A stretch of 64,000 nt of DNA, taken from Misgurnus anguillicaudatus (Eukaryota > Chordata > Actinopteri > Cypriniformes > Cobitidae). The translations under genes and the position numbers were made by a program. Positions 41,677 to 52,680 of this stretch are shown here, one piece after another (within the stretch, counting starts at the first letter, position 1; every line of letters begins with the position of its first letter). Under the pieces are notes generated by a model. The model saw only the letters and a program-made list of their open reading frames with translations, made no database searches and was not told the DNA's origin. The stretch covers positions 31,835,001-31,899,000 of the forward strand of contig NC_073361.2 in the NCBI RefSeq assembly GCF_027580225.2. Reading direction: 5' to 3'.

Positions 41677-42727
41677 ATAGGAACACTTCACACTTTGCAT
41701 TAAGCTTTATCGTTAGAACCAGTCATGTTTTTAATTGGTCGTGCATCATTCCCTCAGTTTCCCCTGAGACAGGAGAAATACAGATTTCAGTGTTGAACTT
41801 CCTTCTTTCAATGATCTAAAAATCGTCATTTTGCATCATTGAAAGAAGGAACTGCTGTATCTTTGTCAACGGTGAAAGACTACAGACGCTCATTCCTCAT
41901 TTTTCCAAGGTGGGGGCTTTGGCTAGGACCCACTCACGCTAAAGACCTATTACAGATCAGTTGGTGGGACTTACGAAAATAAACGAACACAGACAAAAAA
42001 AGCTCGGAAGATGTCGCAACCCTCGGCCTCTGCTGTGTAGAGAAGCCCGGACTGGCTCGAGCTTGGACGGACTAGTAGTCCACTTCTGTTTAACATTTCC
42101 GCATCAGATCAGGATATGGACGTTTGTTTGGTGAATGGTCCCAGGCAAGAAGAGGTACTTTGCACGTGTTTATTTCACAGACATGTTTTGGCTTACGAGC
42201 ACAAGCGCTGAGCCAGCGTGTCTGTGGAGTATACATATTATGTGGTGGACGCGTTTGTGTGCAGGATGCGGCATTTTCTTCTTTGGAAATATACATGTTT
42301 GGCCAAGCACTCTCAAAAATAAATGAGAAACTGAATGAAGCTTGCTCATACCCAAGCTTCGTACCGTATATGGACAGCAGCGTCCTGGAAACATATTTTA
42401 GAATCCTAAACTTGAAGCGACAGCCAAAGCCTGCAGGGATAAACAGACGTCTGACTATAAAGAAAGTGTTTCTATCTTCTTTGTTATACTAACATGGCAT
42501 TTATGTACACAATAGCATATCTGAGCGGTGTTTCGATTAATGGGAGTGGCTTGCATAGATGTGCATTGTGGGAGTTGTAGTTTTCCATACAAATGTGCTC
42601 TAAAGTCACGTTCTGTCTTTTCTCGATCAAATAGGCACAAAATTCTAAATTTATATTACATTTCGACTACAAATATGACCCACTTTCAATAAAGATTAAT
42701 GTTGCTACCGATGAAAAGTCCCTTTAA
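41677..42727. mobile_element. DNA transposon-like repeat with TTAAGGGAC-type ends, copy 2
   Basis: Matches 19001-20160. Hairpin TTCTTTCAATGATC ... ATCATTGAAAGAAGGAA at about 41801-41850. It retains an open frame of 122 codons (42124-42492) that is broken in copy 1 and has no recognisable domain. Confidence 0.6.
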
Positions 42728-42796
42728 CCTGGTTAGGGCATAAAATGTACAGTTTGTATACAGTATTAAAGTCATTACATCTTTACATTACATCAA

Positions 42797-42835
42797 CTGT
42801 GCGTGTGTGTGTGTGTGTGATTGTGTGTGTGTGTG
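42797..42835. repeat. GT microsatellite 3' of V8
   Basis: Interrupted (GT)n tract ending 47 bp from the V8 nonamer. Confidence 0.85.
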
Positions 42836-42881
42836 CAGCTGCAGTATCTGTCAGGTGTATCTGTGCAGTCTGACTGATGGA

Positions 42882-42909
42882 GGTTTTTGTACGACTCTTT
42901 ATCACTGTG
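42882..42909 (-). other. V8 recombination signal, 12-RSS
   Basis: CACAGTG, 12-bp spacer, ACAAAAACC on the minus strand. Confidence 0.95.
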
Positions 42910-43348
42910 TGAACACACCACCACTGTGATAACTCATACAGTAATAATCTCCTGCATCTGCAGTCTGAACTTTACTGATGCTCAGAGTAAAATCTGTGTT
43001 TGATCCACTGCCACTGAATCTTGATGGAGTTCCAGACTGGCGGATGTTTGTATATCTTATCAGGAGCTTATGAGTTTCTCCAGGTTTCTGTAAGTACCAG
43101 AACACACAGGGTGGAGTACAGGCTGGAGGAGAACTGACTTTACAGTTCATAGTAACAGAGTCTCCTGGTGCTGCAGTTTTCACTGAAGGACTTTGAGTTA
43201 CTGTATACTGTGATTTACATCCTGAAAGATAAATCATATTATATTAAATATTTATTTACATTTTATAAATAAGTTAACTGTATTTATTTAAAAATCTACC
43301 TTGTAACGAGAATAAAAGTGTCAAGATGAAGATGATGGTGAAGGTCAT
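42910..43348 (-). CDS. IgL variable segment V8, third V subgroup, intact
   Basis: Leader exon 43348-43300 ([16 protein letters not shown]), 78-bp intron, V exon 43221-42910. It starts [20 protein letters not shown], with the first Ig Cys in [12 protein letters not shown]1 is [12 protein letters not shown] with two further Cys. FR2 is [18 protein letters not shown]3 [15 protein letters not shown], then DAGDYYC with a short CDR3 MSYHSGGVF. There is also a Cys at the second residue of the mature chain. No stops. It is the only member of its subgroup here and the V nearest J3. Confidence 0.92.
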
Positions 43349-43441
43349 TGTTGATCTTTAGTTTTGTGTGTTGTGTTGAGTTATGAAGTGTTAAACTCAC
43401 AGCACTATAAACTCTCAGAGATCTGAAGCATCTCATCTGAT

Positions 43442-43449
43442 ATGCAAAC
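43442..43449 (-). promoter_or_regulatory. Octamer-like site of V8
   Basis: ATGCAAAC, 7 of 8 matches, about 94 bp upstream of the start codon. Confidence 0.55.
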
Positions 43450-44043
43450 ACATTATGAAAATCTTCTTGCTCAATACAGCAGATATCTGACTTATAGAGA
43501 AGTGTAAGATATGAATGAAGTGCTCATTATATTAATCTGATCATTACATTCACAAGACACATTTGTGTTGGGATATTGATTGTTTTGAAGTTTTTTCTGT
43601 CCACTTTTATGATCTGCATTTATTTTTTATCTTTCAGATCTTCATGACACAGAGATGAGATCTGATTTAATAAAAATAATAGCAGTGTATGTATTTATTA
43701 AGGTTTTGTGTCTCTTGTTAAACACTGATTGGAATTACTGAAAAAATAATAAGTAAAATGTACTCAATTTTTCTTTTGCATTTTTTTTTGCACTCAGGTT
43801 TTTCAAGTAAATTTCACACTTGTGAAATTAAGTAAAATTAACTTAGAAAAGCTGATTTAAATTGACAAATAAGTAGATGATGAGTAGAATTTACTTAAGT
43901 TTACTAAGTAAGGTTAAATTACACTGTAAAAATATGTGATGTTTACTTAAAGATATTATGTATAATATTGTTATAAATAAAGCGTTAATTTGTGTTGTGT
44001 TAAATGTGTTTGTTATAGAGTCAGAGTTAGTGAAGCGTTCAGA
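43450..44043. other. V8-J3 spacer
   Basis: No gene. The part 43465-43740 is the uninterrupted version of the V5-J2 spacer (empty sites for the 29.5-kb LINE and the 32-kb transposon). Positions 43740-43960 are AT-rich and MITE-like, with AAGTAAATTT motifs. Confidence 0.7.
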
Positions 44044-44082
44044 GGTTTTTGTACAGCTGCTCAGTTTGTTTCTATCACTGTG
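44044..44082 (+). other. J3 recombination signal, 23-RSS
   Basis: GGTTTTTGT (44044-44052), 23-bp spacer ACAGCTGCTCAG..., CACTGTG (44076-44082). Confidence 0.95.
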
Positions 44083-44120
44083 GTACACATTCGGCGCCGG
44101 CACGAGACTGGAAGTTGGCA
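44083..44120 (+). CDS. IgL joining segment J3
   Basis: Reads YTFGAGTRLEVG, then GTAAGT. Ala in the FGxG motif where J1 has Pro and J2 Thr. Splices over a 1,366-bp intron to C3. Confidence 0.95.
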
Positions 44121-45486
44121 GTAAGTAGAAAATTATTTTAACATTTTCTTGCTATTGCTTTTATTAATTAAAATAATTTTATCTGACATTTCTTATTTAT
44201 TTATTAGTTTGTTTTTAATTCTCAGTCAGGGTGCTATGAGTATTTAATATGCATTTCTTTTGTAGACTATGTGCCATATTGTGCTGCTCTATGTAATGTC
44301 TTAAAAAGGCAGAGACAAGTTTTTTTATTAACACCTCAATAATTAAAATAATGTTGTAAAAGTCGAAATACTTTTGTTTATGTGTGTATATTTTTCGCCT
44401 TTTCCTCTTTTTTGTATATTTTTGCTCATGTGGGTATGTGACAGCAGCGCTACTTTCATGTTTGTCGTGTTGCGACTCGCTTTATATAAAAGACAAGTTA
44501 AAGGAAGATCTCGCTTTAGTTCAGATGATAAACCATTCAGAAGAATTACGTATTAATTTAAAGATTAACACAATAACTAAGCTCAGATGTCTCAATTTAA
44601 AGCGAGAAACTGAAAATATCACTCAGAAGAACAAGAAATCATTAAGAGGCACAAAGACTTGGATTGTAGATGTTGCTTTGCAGATTTTTCAGGACTCAAG
44701 ACCAATTTTGTGTCTTTACAAATGTCCTTCATATTCCAACACACAACATCTGGAAAATCATCACTTTACACAAAATGGATGTTTGTATTTTACATGCTTG
44801 GCAAAACTTTATTTTTGCGTGCAGTTTGTGGTGTGAATATAAAACACACATCTTTTGTGTAGATACGCACTTAACACACACCACTAAACATAACTAAGGG
44901 GTTAACAGTGTGTATCATATGCCCATAAGGTAACTTCTGCGTGTAAATATTGCAACAAATACAAACAGAAATTCATGCTATTGATCTGTTGTGTTATTTT
45001 AGTGTGACACAATTGAATTGAAAATAATCTGTAAAATATGGTGGCTGCCCTAAAAATCCAGCATAAGCAGACACATTTATCTGAAGTGATTTTATAATCG
45101 AAAATGAATTACGTTATTGTTGTTATTGTCATTCTTTAACAGTTGAGATAAAGGTATCAAATATTTATGCAAAAATGTTATTATTTTAAATACAGAGCAT
45201 TAATCCAGTGGAACAAAAATCCTATAATTTTGTAGTTTCTAAATCTTTATTGTTTGTTTTTTATAAGTTTTATATTATGTTTGGGCAGTGATTTTCTCAT
45301 CAAATAACCTTCCTTTAAAACTGAATGTTTCAACGGAGAGCCATGCATGAAACTGAAGACGTGAACCCAAACTCATAAACTCGATCATTTTAGGCAAAAC
45401 TATGAAACAATTTTTGATAACTAAATCTCATTGTAATTTGTCTCTTAATCTCTTGATCTTTCGCTCTGTGTATCTGTGTATGTCAG
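44121..45486 (+). other. J3-C3 intron
   Basis: 1,366 bp, longest of the three J-C introns. Several overlapping open frames at 44374-44897 have no domain and no conservation in the other introns. Acceptor TATGTCAG is as in C1. Confidence 0.75.
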
Positions 45487-45806
45487 GTGTAAGTCGTCCT
45501 AAAGTGATCGTCCTGCCGCCGTCCAGTGAAGAGATTTCCAGCAAGAAGACAGCAACAGTGATGTGTGTGGCCAGCAATGGTTTCCCTTCAGACTGGAGTC
45601 TGAGCTGGAAAGTGAATGGGAAGATGTCAGGATCTCAGGAGAACAGAGCTGGAGTCCTACAGAAAGACGGCGGTCTGTACAGCTGGAGCAGCAGTCTGAC
45701 TCTCACTGAACAAGAATGGATCAACAGAGACTCAGTGATCTGTGAGATCAGTCGGGAAGGTCAGACAGTCACTGGAGAAGTGAAGAAAGATCTGTGTTCT
45801 GAGTAG
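45487..45806 (+). CDS. IgL constant region exon C3
   Basis: 320-bp exon with a translated sequence identical to C1, from VSRPKVIVLPPSSEE to KKDLCSE-TAG. Two poly(A) signals: 45892-45897 and 45902-45907. The identity with C1 extends through the 3' flank but only about 20-25 bp into the intron, so the exon has been homogenised more recently than the rest of the unit. Confidence 0.95.
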
Positions 45807-45909
45807 ATCATCTCTTCTTCTCATCTCTTCTTCTCATTCATGTCTCATATCAACACTCTGTGTCTCTGCTTTATTCATTCAGTCTGCTTTTAATAAACTT
45901 CAATAAAGA

Positions 45910-46700
45910 AATATTAAATATTGCTTCTTTGTCTTGTGATTTCTTTTGAATTTGAACAATGAGTATATTGATCATTGGCTTGTATGTTTGTTCAGTCAGA
46001 TTTTATAAATAAACTTCACTCAATGAAGCATGAAGACATCTGCAGATGTAGTTTATATTTATCTTTTAAACTCTTGTGTATGAACATCTGCTCTGTTCTG
46101 AGAGGAACTGAATCTCTTCATCCTGAAGATACAAATATGAGTTGAACTCTCAGTTTCACTCTTTGACTCTTTATTCTCTGAAATGAGACGCTGATGAGTT
46201 TAACTGATGGATGAAGAAATGAGCTTTGATCAGATTCAACACTTCACAATGAGTCTGATCTCAGAAGTCAGATTAATATATTGAATATTTAGAGAAGATC
46301 AAATGAAGAAATGTTTTTAACCTGCACTTCAACATTCAACATTTATTTCTCACATTCACAGATATATAAATACACAAATATAGCAGTGAAATCTGACAAA
46401 CTCTCTATAGTGTGTGTATAAGATGAATACTTTATAAATGTAAATGTTGAGGAGTCTGATGGTCTGAATGAAGAAGCTCCTCATGAGTTTCTCAGTTTTA
46501 GTTATCAGACTACAGAAGACTCGTGTGTGATTTTATCAGACTGAACAGAGAGATCACTCGCTCGTCTCTAACACTCATAGATTTCTGTCTGAACTCACTG
46601 ATAGTCTTCACTTCAAAATTCAATGATTGATTATACTGTAGCTTCAGCCAAACTAAACTTATTTAGTATTGAGGCACTCTGCTGTTTTATACACAAACAC
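45910..46700. other. C3 3' flank and spacer to V9
   Basis: Up to about 46340 it copies the C1/C2 3' flank. Beyond that comes unique AT-rich sequence with no gene or named repeat. Confidence 0.65.
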
Positions 46701-46707
46701 AGACCAG

Positions 46708-46744
46708 CTGTGTGTGTGTGCGCGTGTGTGTGTGTGTGTGTGTA
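46708..46744. repeat. GT microsatellite 3' of V9
   Basis: (GT)n with a CGCG step, ending about 34 bp from the nonamer because CAGGTGTATCTGT of the usual flank is deleted. Confidence 0.85.
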
Positions 46745-46777
46745 CAGCTGCAGTATCTGTGCAGTTTGACTGATGGA

Positions 46778-46805
46778 GGTTTTTGTATGACTCTTTATCA
46801 CTGTG
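46778..46805 (-). other. V9 recombination signal, 12-RSS
   Basis: Consensus heptamer and nonamer; the spacer has one change (ATAAAGAGTCAT). Confidence 0.93.
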
Positions 46806-47239
46806 TGAACACATCTTTACTGTTGATATAGTGATAACTCATACAGTAATAATCTCCTTCATCTTCAGTCTGAACTCCACTGATGCTCAGAGTAAAATCT
46901 GTACCCTAAGCGTCTCCACTGCCACTGAATCTCTGTGAAGTGTCACCATGACGAGTACTTGTATCATAAATGAGGAGTTTAGGAGTTTCTCCAGGTTTCT
47001 GCTGATACCAATATAAATTATCGTAATCTATTCCAGTATCAGTTGTACACTTTATATTGACGGTTTGTCCAACAGAAACAGATTGAGCTTTACTCTGGAT
47101 TCTGTTGAGAAAAAAACAGGTTTGTGCAAAAAAAGAAAACTAAGAGTTAAAATAATTTCTATACAAATAAAGATGAATTTCTGTTACCTTGAATAAAACC
47201 CCCAAGAATCCAGATGAAGGTGATGATGAAGAGATTCAT
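46806..47239 (-). pseudogene. IgL variable segment V9, pseudogene
   Basis: Leader 47239-47188 (MNLFIITFIWILGGFIQ), 86-bp intron, V exon 47101-46806. Two lesions. First, 19 bp of FR1 are deleted between short CTCTG direct repeats (relatives read ACTCTGAGTTACAGTAACTC here), which shifts the frame right after the splice acceptor. Second, a TAG stop occurs in FR3 within the stretch where relatives encode GSSGGTDF. The rest is V1-like, with CDR3 [16 protein letters not shown] codons. Confidence 0.9.
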
Positions 47240-47865
47240 TTTGTGTATTTTTTGTTTTTCCAGCACTGTGTTATAAAGTCAGACTGTTATAAACACACAG
47301 AGCACTGAAGCGTGTGATGAGATGTAAAGCAGTGATCAGACTTTACTAAACCTCTTGAGAGCATCATGGTCATGATAACTAGATGTGATGTAGCCCCCCC
47401 TTCTGACAGCATTGAGAATTTAAAATAATATCATCAAATGTGATCAAATTATGTTACCAATGCTATGAGTGGCTTGTGTAACATTTTTAGATATCAGACG
47501 AGGTGAGATCAAGTTCAGGATGTGATCAGGACTTCTTAACACCCTAACATTGTTTGATTTCATGAAAAAAAACTGCTGCACTTTTGTCAAATCAACATAT
47601 GTTTTATGCTATTTTAACTTATTAAAACAAGCTGAAATTGTTTAACTTATTTTTTTAAGTTATGTCAACTTATAACAGGGCATAATTTAAATTAGTGGAT
47701 TGCTTTGACTTGCCAAACCAAGTTGTTTTAACTTCATGCAACAATGTTTTTACAGTGAGTTAGCAAATAGTTGTTGTGAACTTAATCCAAAAGTTCATTA
47801 CAATATCACCTGTCTATCTGTGTCACATATGGCAAAAAATAAATTTTTAGTCCCAAAATATGTTG
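47240..47865. other. V9 upstream flank
   Basis: Matches the V1 and V10 upstream flanks, including the AAGCTGAAATTG MITE at about 47600-47757. Broken off at 47866 by a transposon. Confidence 0.65.
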
Positions 47866-48255
47866 TACAGTTTTTCTCAATTGCTAAAACACTATAACCA
47901 GGCTTTTGAACTAAAATTTCAAAACCATAACACCAAATTTTTAAGAAGAACAATCATTTTGCTGAACTATAAACACTACTCCTCTGCTTTAACACATGAG
48001 CCAGATTTGGTGAGCTGTTACTTCAAAACTCTACACACAAATCCCTACATTTCTCAGTGCTTACAGCATCTGGTCATCAGGTTGGGTCATATGGAAAGCA
48101 CTGGCATTCAATACTGTTCACTCAAGTCAGCACAGCTTAGACTCAATTAGCAAACAATTACCAAGGTGGAAACACTAAGAGTTAAAATTCTCACACATCA
48201 ATCAGATCCTTCAATAGATAAAAGAGCCTGAATCAATTCACTGAGCTTTGGAACA

Positions 48256-48785
48256 ATGGATCCACAGAGAAATGAAAGAATAGGTCGAGGAGAAGGAGGA
48301 GGAAGAGGAGGAGGGAGAGGAAGAGGTAGAAAAGGAGGAGGACGTGGTGAAAGAGGAAGAGGGAGACGAAGGGCAAGGTGACAGGCAGTCTCAAATGAAA
48401 TTCGAGCCACTCTAGTTGACCATGTTCTGGTTCATGGTATGACTATGAGGGAGGCTGAGCAACGAGTAAAGCCTAATTTGAGTGGCTTCACTGTCACCCC
48501 ATCTTCAGAGCCTTCAGGGAGGAAAACAGATAAATGTACTTACAGTAAGACTGTTCTGTACAGTAACTTTAGTGTGCATACACTGTTGGACTATAACACT
48601 GGAATAAAGAAATGCATCAAATTGCCTTCCATACAGATCAACATATCAGTTGATGAATGTCAGGGGTGGATCATGCAAGAGGATTTTACCCTCGCTGTTT
48701 GGCTAGGACCAATATAGAATGTGATGTGGAATGAGATTCTCTGGCCTGACCCAGAACAAAGACACGTTGAGGAGGAATCATTTAC
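48256..48785 (+). pseudogene. Tc1/IS630-like transposase, internally deleted
   Basis: Starts MDPQRNERIGRG and continues with Gly/Arg-rich repeats up to a TGA near 48379. After the stop the same frame reads NEIRATLVDHVLVHGMTMRE and AEQRVKPNLSGFTV, the paired-like helix-turn-helix region of this family. A C-terminal tail with DECQGWI follows at about 48654 and MWNEILWPDPEQRH at 48725. The catalytic core between is missing. Inactive. Confidence 0.65.
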
Positions 48786-49501
48786 AGTTTTTAACCAATT
48801 GCTTACACACGTTTTCAAAACTAAGTCTTCTTTTTTCAAAACTCTACACACAATTCTCAAAACTGCACACACAAAATGCAGAATAGCTCACATCTCCTTC
48901 AAAATGCAACACTGCATTCAAAATGCCACAAACACATGTCAGAATCAAGCATTTGCATCAAATGGCAAACACTTCTTTCATAATACAGTTTTTCTCAATT
49001 GCTAAAACACTAAACCCTATTGGCTGAACCAAATGCTCAGTTGCCTGAACCCACTGATTGAATCAGTCACTCTTTTGGCAAAACCATAAGCACTTTTCAC
49101 CTGTTTAGACAACACATTTTCATCCACCCATGGCGCATAATGGTGAACACAGGCGACAAAAGTCAAACACAATGAAAGCACAAGTGTCACTATTGAACAC
49201 AACTACTCAAAATTGATCACACTTTTGGGTAATGATATGAGGAAACGTATACAGTAAACCAGTTCAGAAAGCACTGCTTTGTGAGGCCCTACAATGGATA
49301 GAAATCTGTGTGAAAGAGTTTGTGTGAGAGGAGGTCGAGGTGGTCAGTGAAGGAAAAGAACAGTAATATCAGAGCTACTGTGATTGACCATGTTCTGCAC
49401 AAGATTTCTGTTTTGTCTTTTTGTACAAGTGCTAAATTGTTTTTGTTTAGCAACATGCATTTAGCCTACCGTAAACAATAAACATTTATTTCTCAAGCTT
49501 C

Positions 49502-50830
49502 AAGGGATAGTTCACCCAAAAATGAAAATTCTGTCGTCATTTACTCACTTTCATGTTGTTACAAACCTGTCAGGAAATAACAAACAGACAAGGATCCAAT
49601 TGCAATGTGTTATTTTAATAAAGTCACCAAAAACAGAGAGAGAGAGAGAGAGAGGAGATCCGCTGCTAGAAGAGCAGGGTGAAAAAGATGTAAAGAGTCT
49701 AGCTGGAGAGTTCAGATGTGAATGTATCCGCTGCTTGGTGACAGGGTGAAAAAATCTCTGCTCGATCATATACGTATCCACTGCTTGGTGACAGGGTGAA
49801 GAAATCTCTGCTATCATGTACGTATCCACTGCTTGGTGACAGGGTGAAGAAATCTCTGCTATAACTGGCAGTCGAATAGACAGCGCGGTGATGCTTGATC
49901 TCTGACACTCGCTAGCTTCAAATAGTGACGAGCTCCGCTGCGCGTAGACAGGGTGATGAGATCGCTGGTCGTAACCAACGTGTAGATCTCTCTGTATAAA
50001 AACAGGGAGAAGTAGTGGTAGATTACAATGGTAAGATAATCCACAATACCAACACTACGAGAAAAAAACTCGCTGTAAACCGCAGGGAGAGCAGATGGGA
50101 AGCAAACAGTCAGTAGAGTCTCTGAACTAGCAGCGAGTATGGTCAGCAAGCACACTGGACAGCGCCAGTACTGAAGATCTGTCAATCACAGTCCAACACA
50201 GCAGAGATACATAGAGCGTAATCCTGAAGCAGAGAAAGTAAAAAGCACACCAGGCAGCACGGGCAAAAACACGACAGAATGCACAAGAAAAAATCCTAGA
50301 CTAGAAAACAAATAAACAGGGCAAGACTAGATTGGCGATAAACATAAGACAACGGACTCGCAGAGAACTGCAGGAAGAGGGGAATTAAATAACAAACCGA
50401 GCGGAGGAAATAATTACCATCAGGTGCGGGCGCAGGTGAGAATGATGAGTGAAGGGAGGAGCACCCGAGTGAAACGGCGCGCACATGAAAACTGTCAAAA
50501 TAAGAACACACACAGACACAACACAAAAACCCAAAGCAAAACAATCGACCAAACCGAATTCGTGACAAAACCTGTATAAATGTCTTTGTTCTGATGAACA
50601 CAAAGGAAGATATTTTGATAAATGTTTGTAAGCAAACCATTCATGGACCCCATAGTATACTTTTTTCCTACTATGGAAGTGAATGGGGTCCACGAATGGT
50701 TTGGTTATAAACATTTCTCAATATATTTTCCTTTGTGTTCATCAGAACAAAGAAATGTATGTGGGTTTGTAACAAAATGAGGGTGAGCAAATGATGACAG
50801 AATTTTCATTTTTGGGTGAACTTTCCCTTT
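49502..50830. mobile_element. MITE family element with GGGATAGTTCACCC ends
   Basis: Left end AAGGGATAGTTCACCCAAAA, right end (inverse) TTTTGGGTGAACTTTCCCTTT, a repeat very common in cyprinid genomes. Next to the right end is a foldback with CAAACCATTCATGGACCCCA and its inverse (about 50633-50703). Split by the TG...CA element at 49568-50567. Confidence 0.75.
49568..50567. mobile_element. Solo-LTR-like element, TGTCAGG...CGTGACA
   Basis: 1,000 bp with TG...CA ends and the 5-bp duplication AAACC on both sides (49563-49567, 50568-50572). Contains a (GA)n run at about 49633-49654 and three copies of a roughly 50-bp unit with CTGCTTGGTGACAGGGTGAA at about 49731-49860. No enzyme-coding frame. Confidence 0.75.
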
Positions 50831-52445
50831 CATGTCCTGAGCATTGTGTTTTCTATTTTTCTACGTAGTGTTTAGTGACCGTTCCGTAGTGTTTTTAATT
50901 TTGATTGACCCGGGGCATGATTTGACAACATAGTTCAGTTTTGAGCACAGATTGAACTGTTTTGAGGTGAAAGTTTGGTTTTGCAAGAAGAGTCTGAGGT
51001 TTTGTGAATGTAGCTTGAAAATTGGGTTTTGTGTTCACAGTTTAGAGAAAAGGAGAGCAGCATTCAAGAAATGTGTCTTAGCAATCGAGAAAAACTGTAA
51101 TACATTTTTGGATATACCATGTAAACACTACTCTTCTAAATCTAAAGCTCTTTGGTCTTTCATGGGCTTATATCTACATTTCAATACAATGTTCTACAGT
51201 GAAAGTAATCTGCTAAGAGGGGTAACAAGTACTCTGAAAACACCAATGCAACGTAGAAACAGAAAATATTTATTAGTCCAAACATTAATGTTGTATACAT
51301 TAGCATACAACAAAACTATAAACATGTAAACCAAAAGTATATTCTTTACAGTAGAATACAGTAAATTGTGTGTGGTGGGGTTTGCAGATTGCCAAAACAG
51401 GGATTCTGACCTTTGACCTATTCATAATCTACTGTAAAGCAGTGATTGGTTAGTGATCAGTTAAGCATTTAGTATTTGCACATGTGAGGAGTGTGTCTGT
51501 GTGACCTGGTGAATAGGTGTAGCATTTTGATTGGCTGTGTTTGGAAAAGGAAAGCAAGTGACTTCCTCATAGATCTTTGTGTTTTAGGTAGAGAATTGTG
51601 TGTAGTGTTTTGAAAAAAGTGTTTTATGCAATTGAAAACTGAGTCAAAGGCTAAGAAATAGCTTGGTTTTGAATATTTGGCATGTAGTTTGGCACTTTGA
51701 GTAAGAGCTTTCAAAAATCGTGTGACATGAAAAGATTTTGTGTGTAAGCAATCGTAAAAACTGTAAAACCTTTTTTTTTTACAGTTGTGCTGTGTAGCAC
51801 ATGAATGAATAAAAAGTGCTAATGCATACACTGATTGTGTCTTTTTTGGTCATATGAAAAGGTTTTTAAGGGAGAGAACCACAAGCAATTTACCAGTTTT
51901 GGATATATTGTTTTGATTTTATTGCATCAGTGTGTAATACTATGTTTTAGTGTGTGTGTTTTTGCCCTACAAAGCGAAAGCGCAGTAACTACGTATTTGG
52001 TCAAAATTGAGTTAAGGGTTAAAATGGGCTTTGTGAGATCTGTTGTGTCTTGTGACAAAGTCTCCTGGTTAAATTTTGTCCCATTTCAGAGAAATGTGTG
52101 TGCCAAAATTGCAGTAACATGTTTGACTGGCTGGTGTAAAAAACTTTAAAGCCATTTTTCTCAGTTTCAGTGTTTGCGTAGATACTGCACTTAGCCTTTG
52201 GAGGGCAGTATACCTCCCAACAAAATTATGGATTGTTTTTGTAGTATTTACGAATGTTAACACACAACATCCCACAATAGCAAAAACAATATTCCAAACC
52301 ATAGATACAGTATAAAAACCTTTATTTTGAGTAAATTGGGCCAACCACTGCTGATTCCAGTCTGGCTTAGACTCTTACATTGACACTTATACAGTAAAAG
52401 GAGGACTTTGAGGAATTATATTTTTGGAAACAGAAAAACACTGTA

Positions 52446-52680
52446 ATGTCTGGACGAGGAAGAGTCAGAGCAAAGGGCACAGGGAGAAGAGCAGGCCCAG
52501 TGAGAGGTGCAAGACAGTGAGAGATGTAGTGAGAGGTACAGGTGCATTGAGAGATGCAGTAAAAGAAAGTGAGAGGTGCAAGTACAGTAGTCAGTGATTA
52601 ATTTCACAGATTTCAGTAAGAGAGGCTGGTGAAAGAGTGCAGCCCAATTTGAGGCAGTCAACGGTTGCCTCCATTATATG
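52446..52680 (+). pseudogene. Transposase N-terminal relic of the third Tc1-like copy
   Basis: In broken frames it encodes MSGRGRVRAKGTGRRAGPVR and later REAGERVQPNLRQSTVASI, matching the N-terminal region at 48256-48530. Full of stops. Confidence 0.5.

Larger units (their letters stand above)
48985..51100. mobile_element. Second Tc1/IS630-like element inside the nest
   Basis: Ends CAGTTTTTCTCAATTGCTAAAACACTAAACCC and (inverse) TAGCAATCGAGAAAAACTG. TA flanks both sides (ATAATACAG, CTGTAATAC). Itself interrupted by the element at 49502-50830. Confidence 0.7.

Noticed and set aside
44384..44836. A 150-codon frame in the J3-C3 intron
   Set aside because: No domain, AT-rich composition, not present in the other J-C introns.
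12264..45806. Lambda-type light-chain assignment
   Set aside because: Lambda loci have V with 23-RSS and J with 12-RSS; here it is the reverse in every case.
48198..48410. Proline-rich minus-strand frame
   Set aside because: It is the antisense of the Gly/Arg-rich transposase N terminus.
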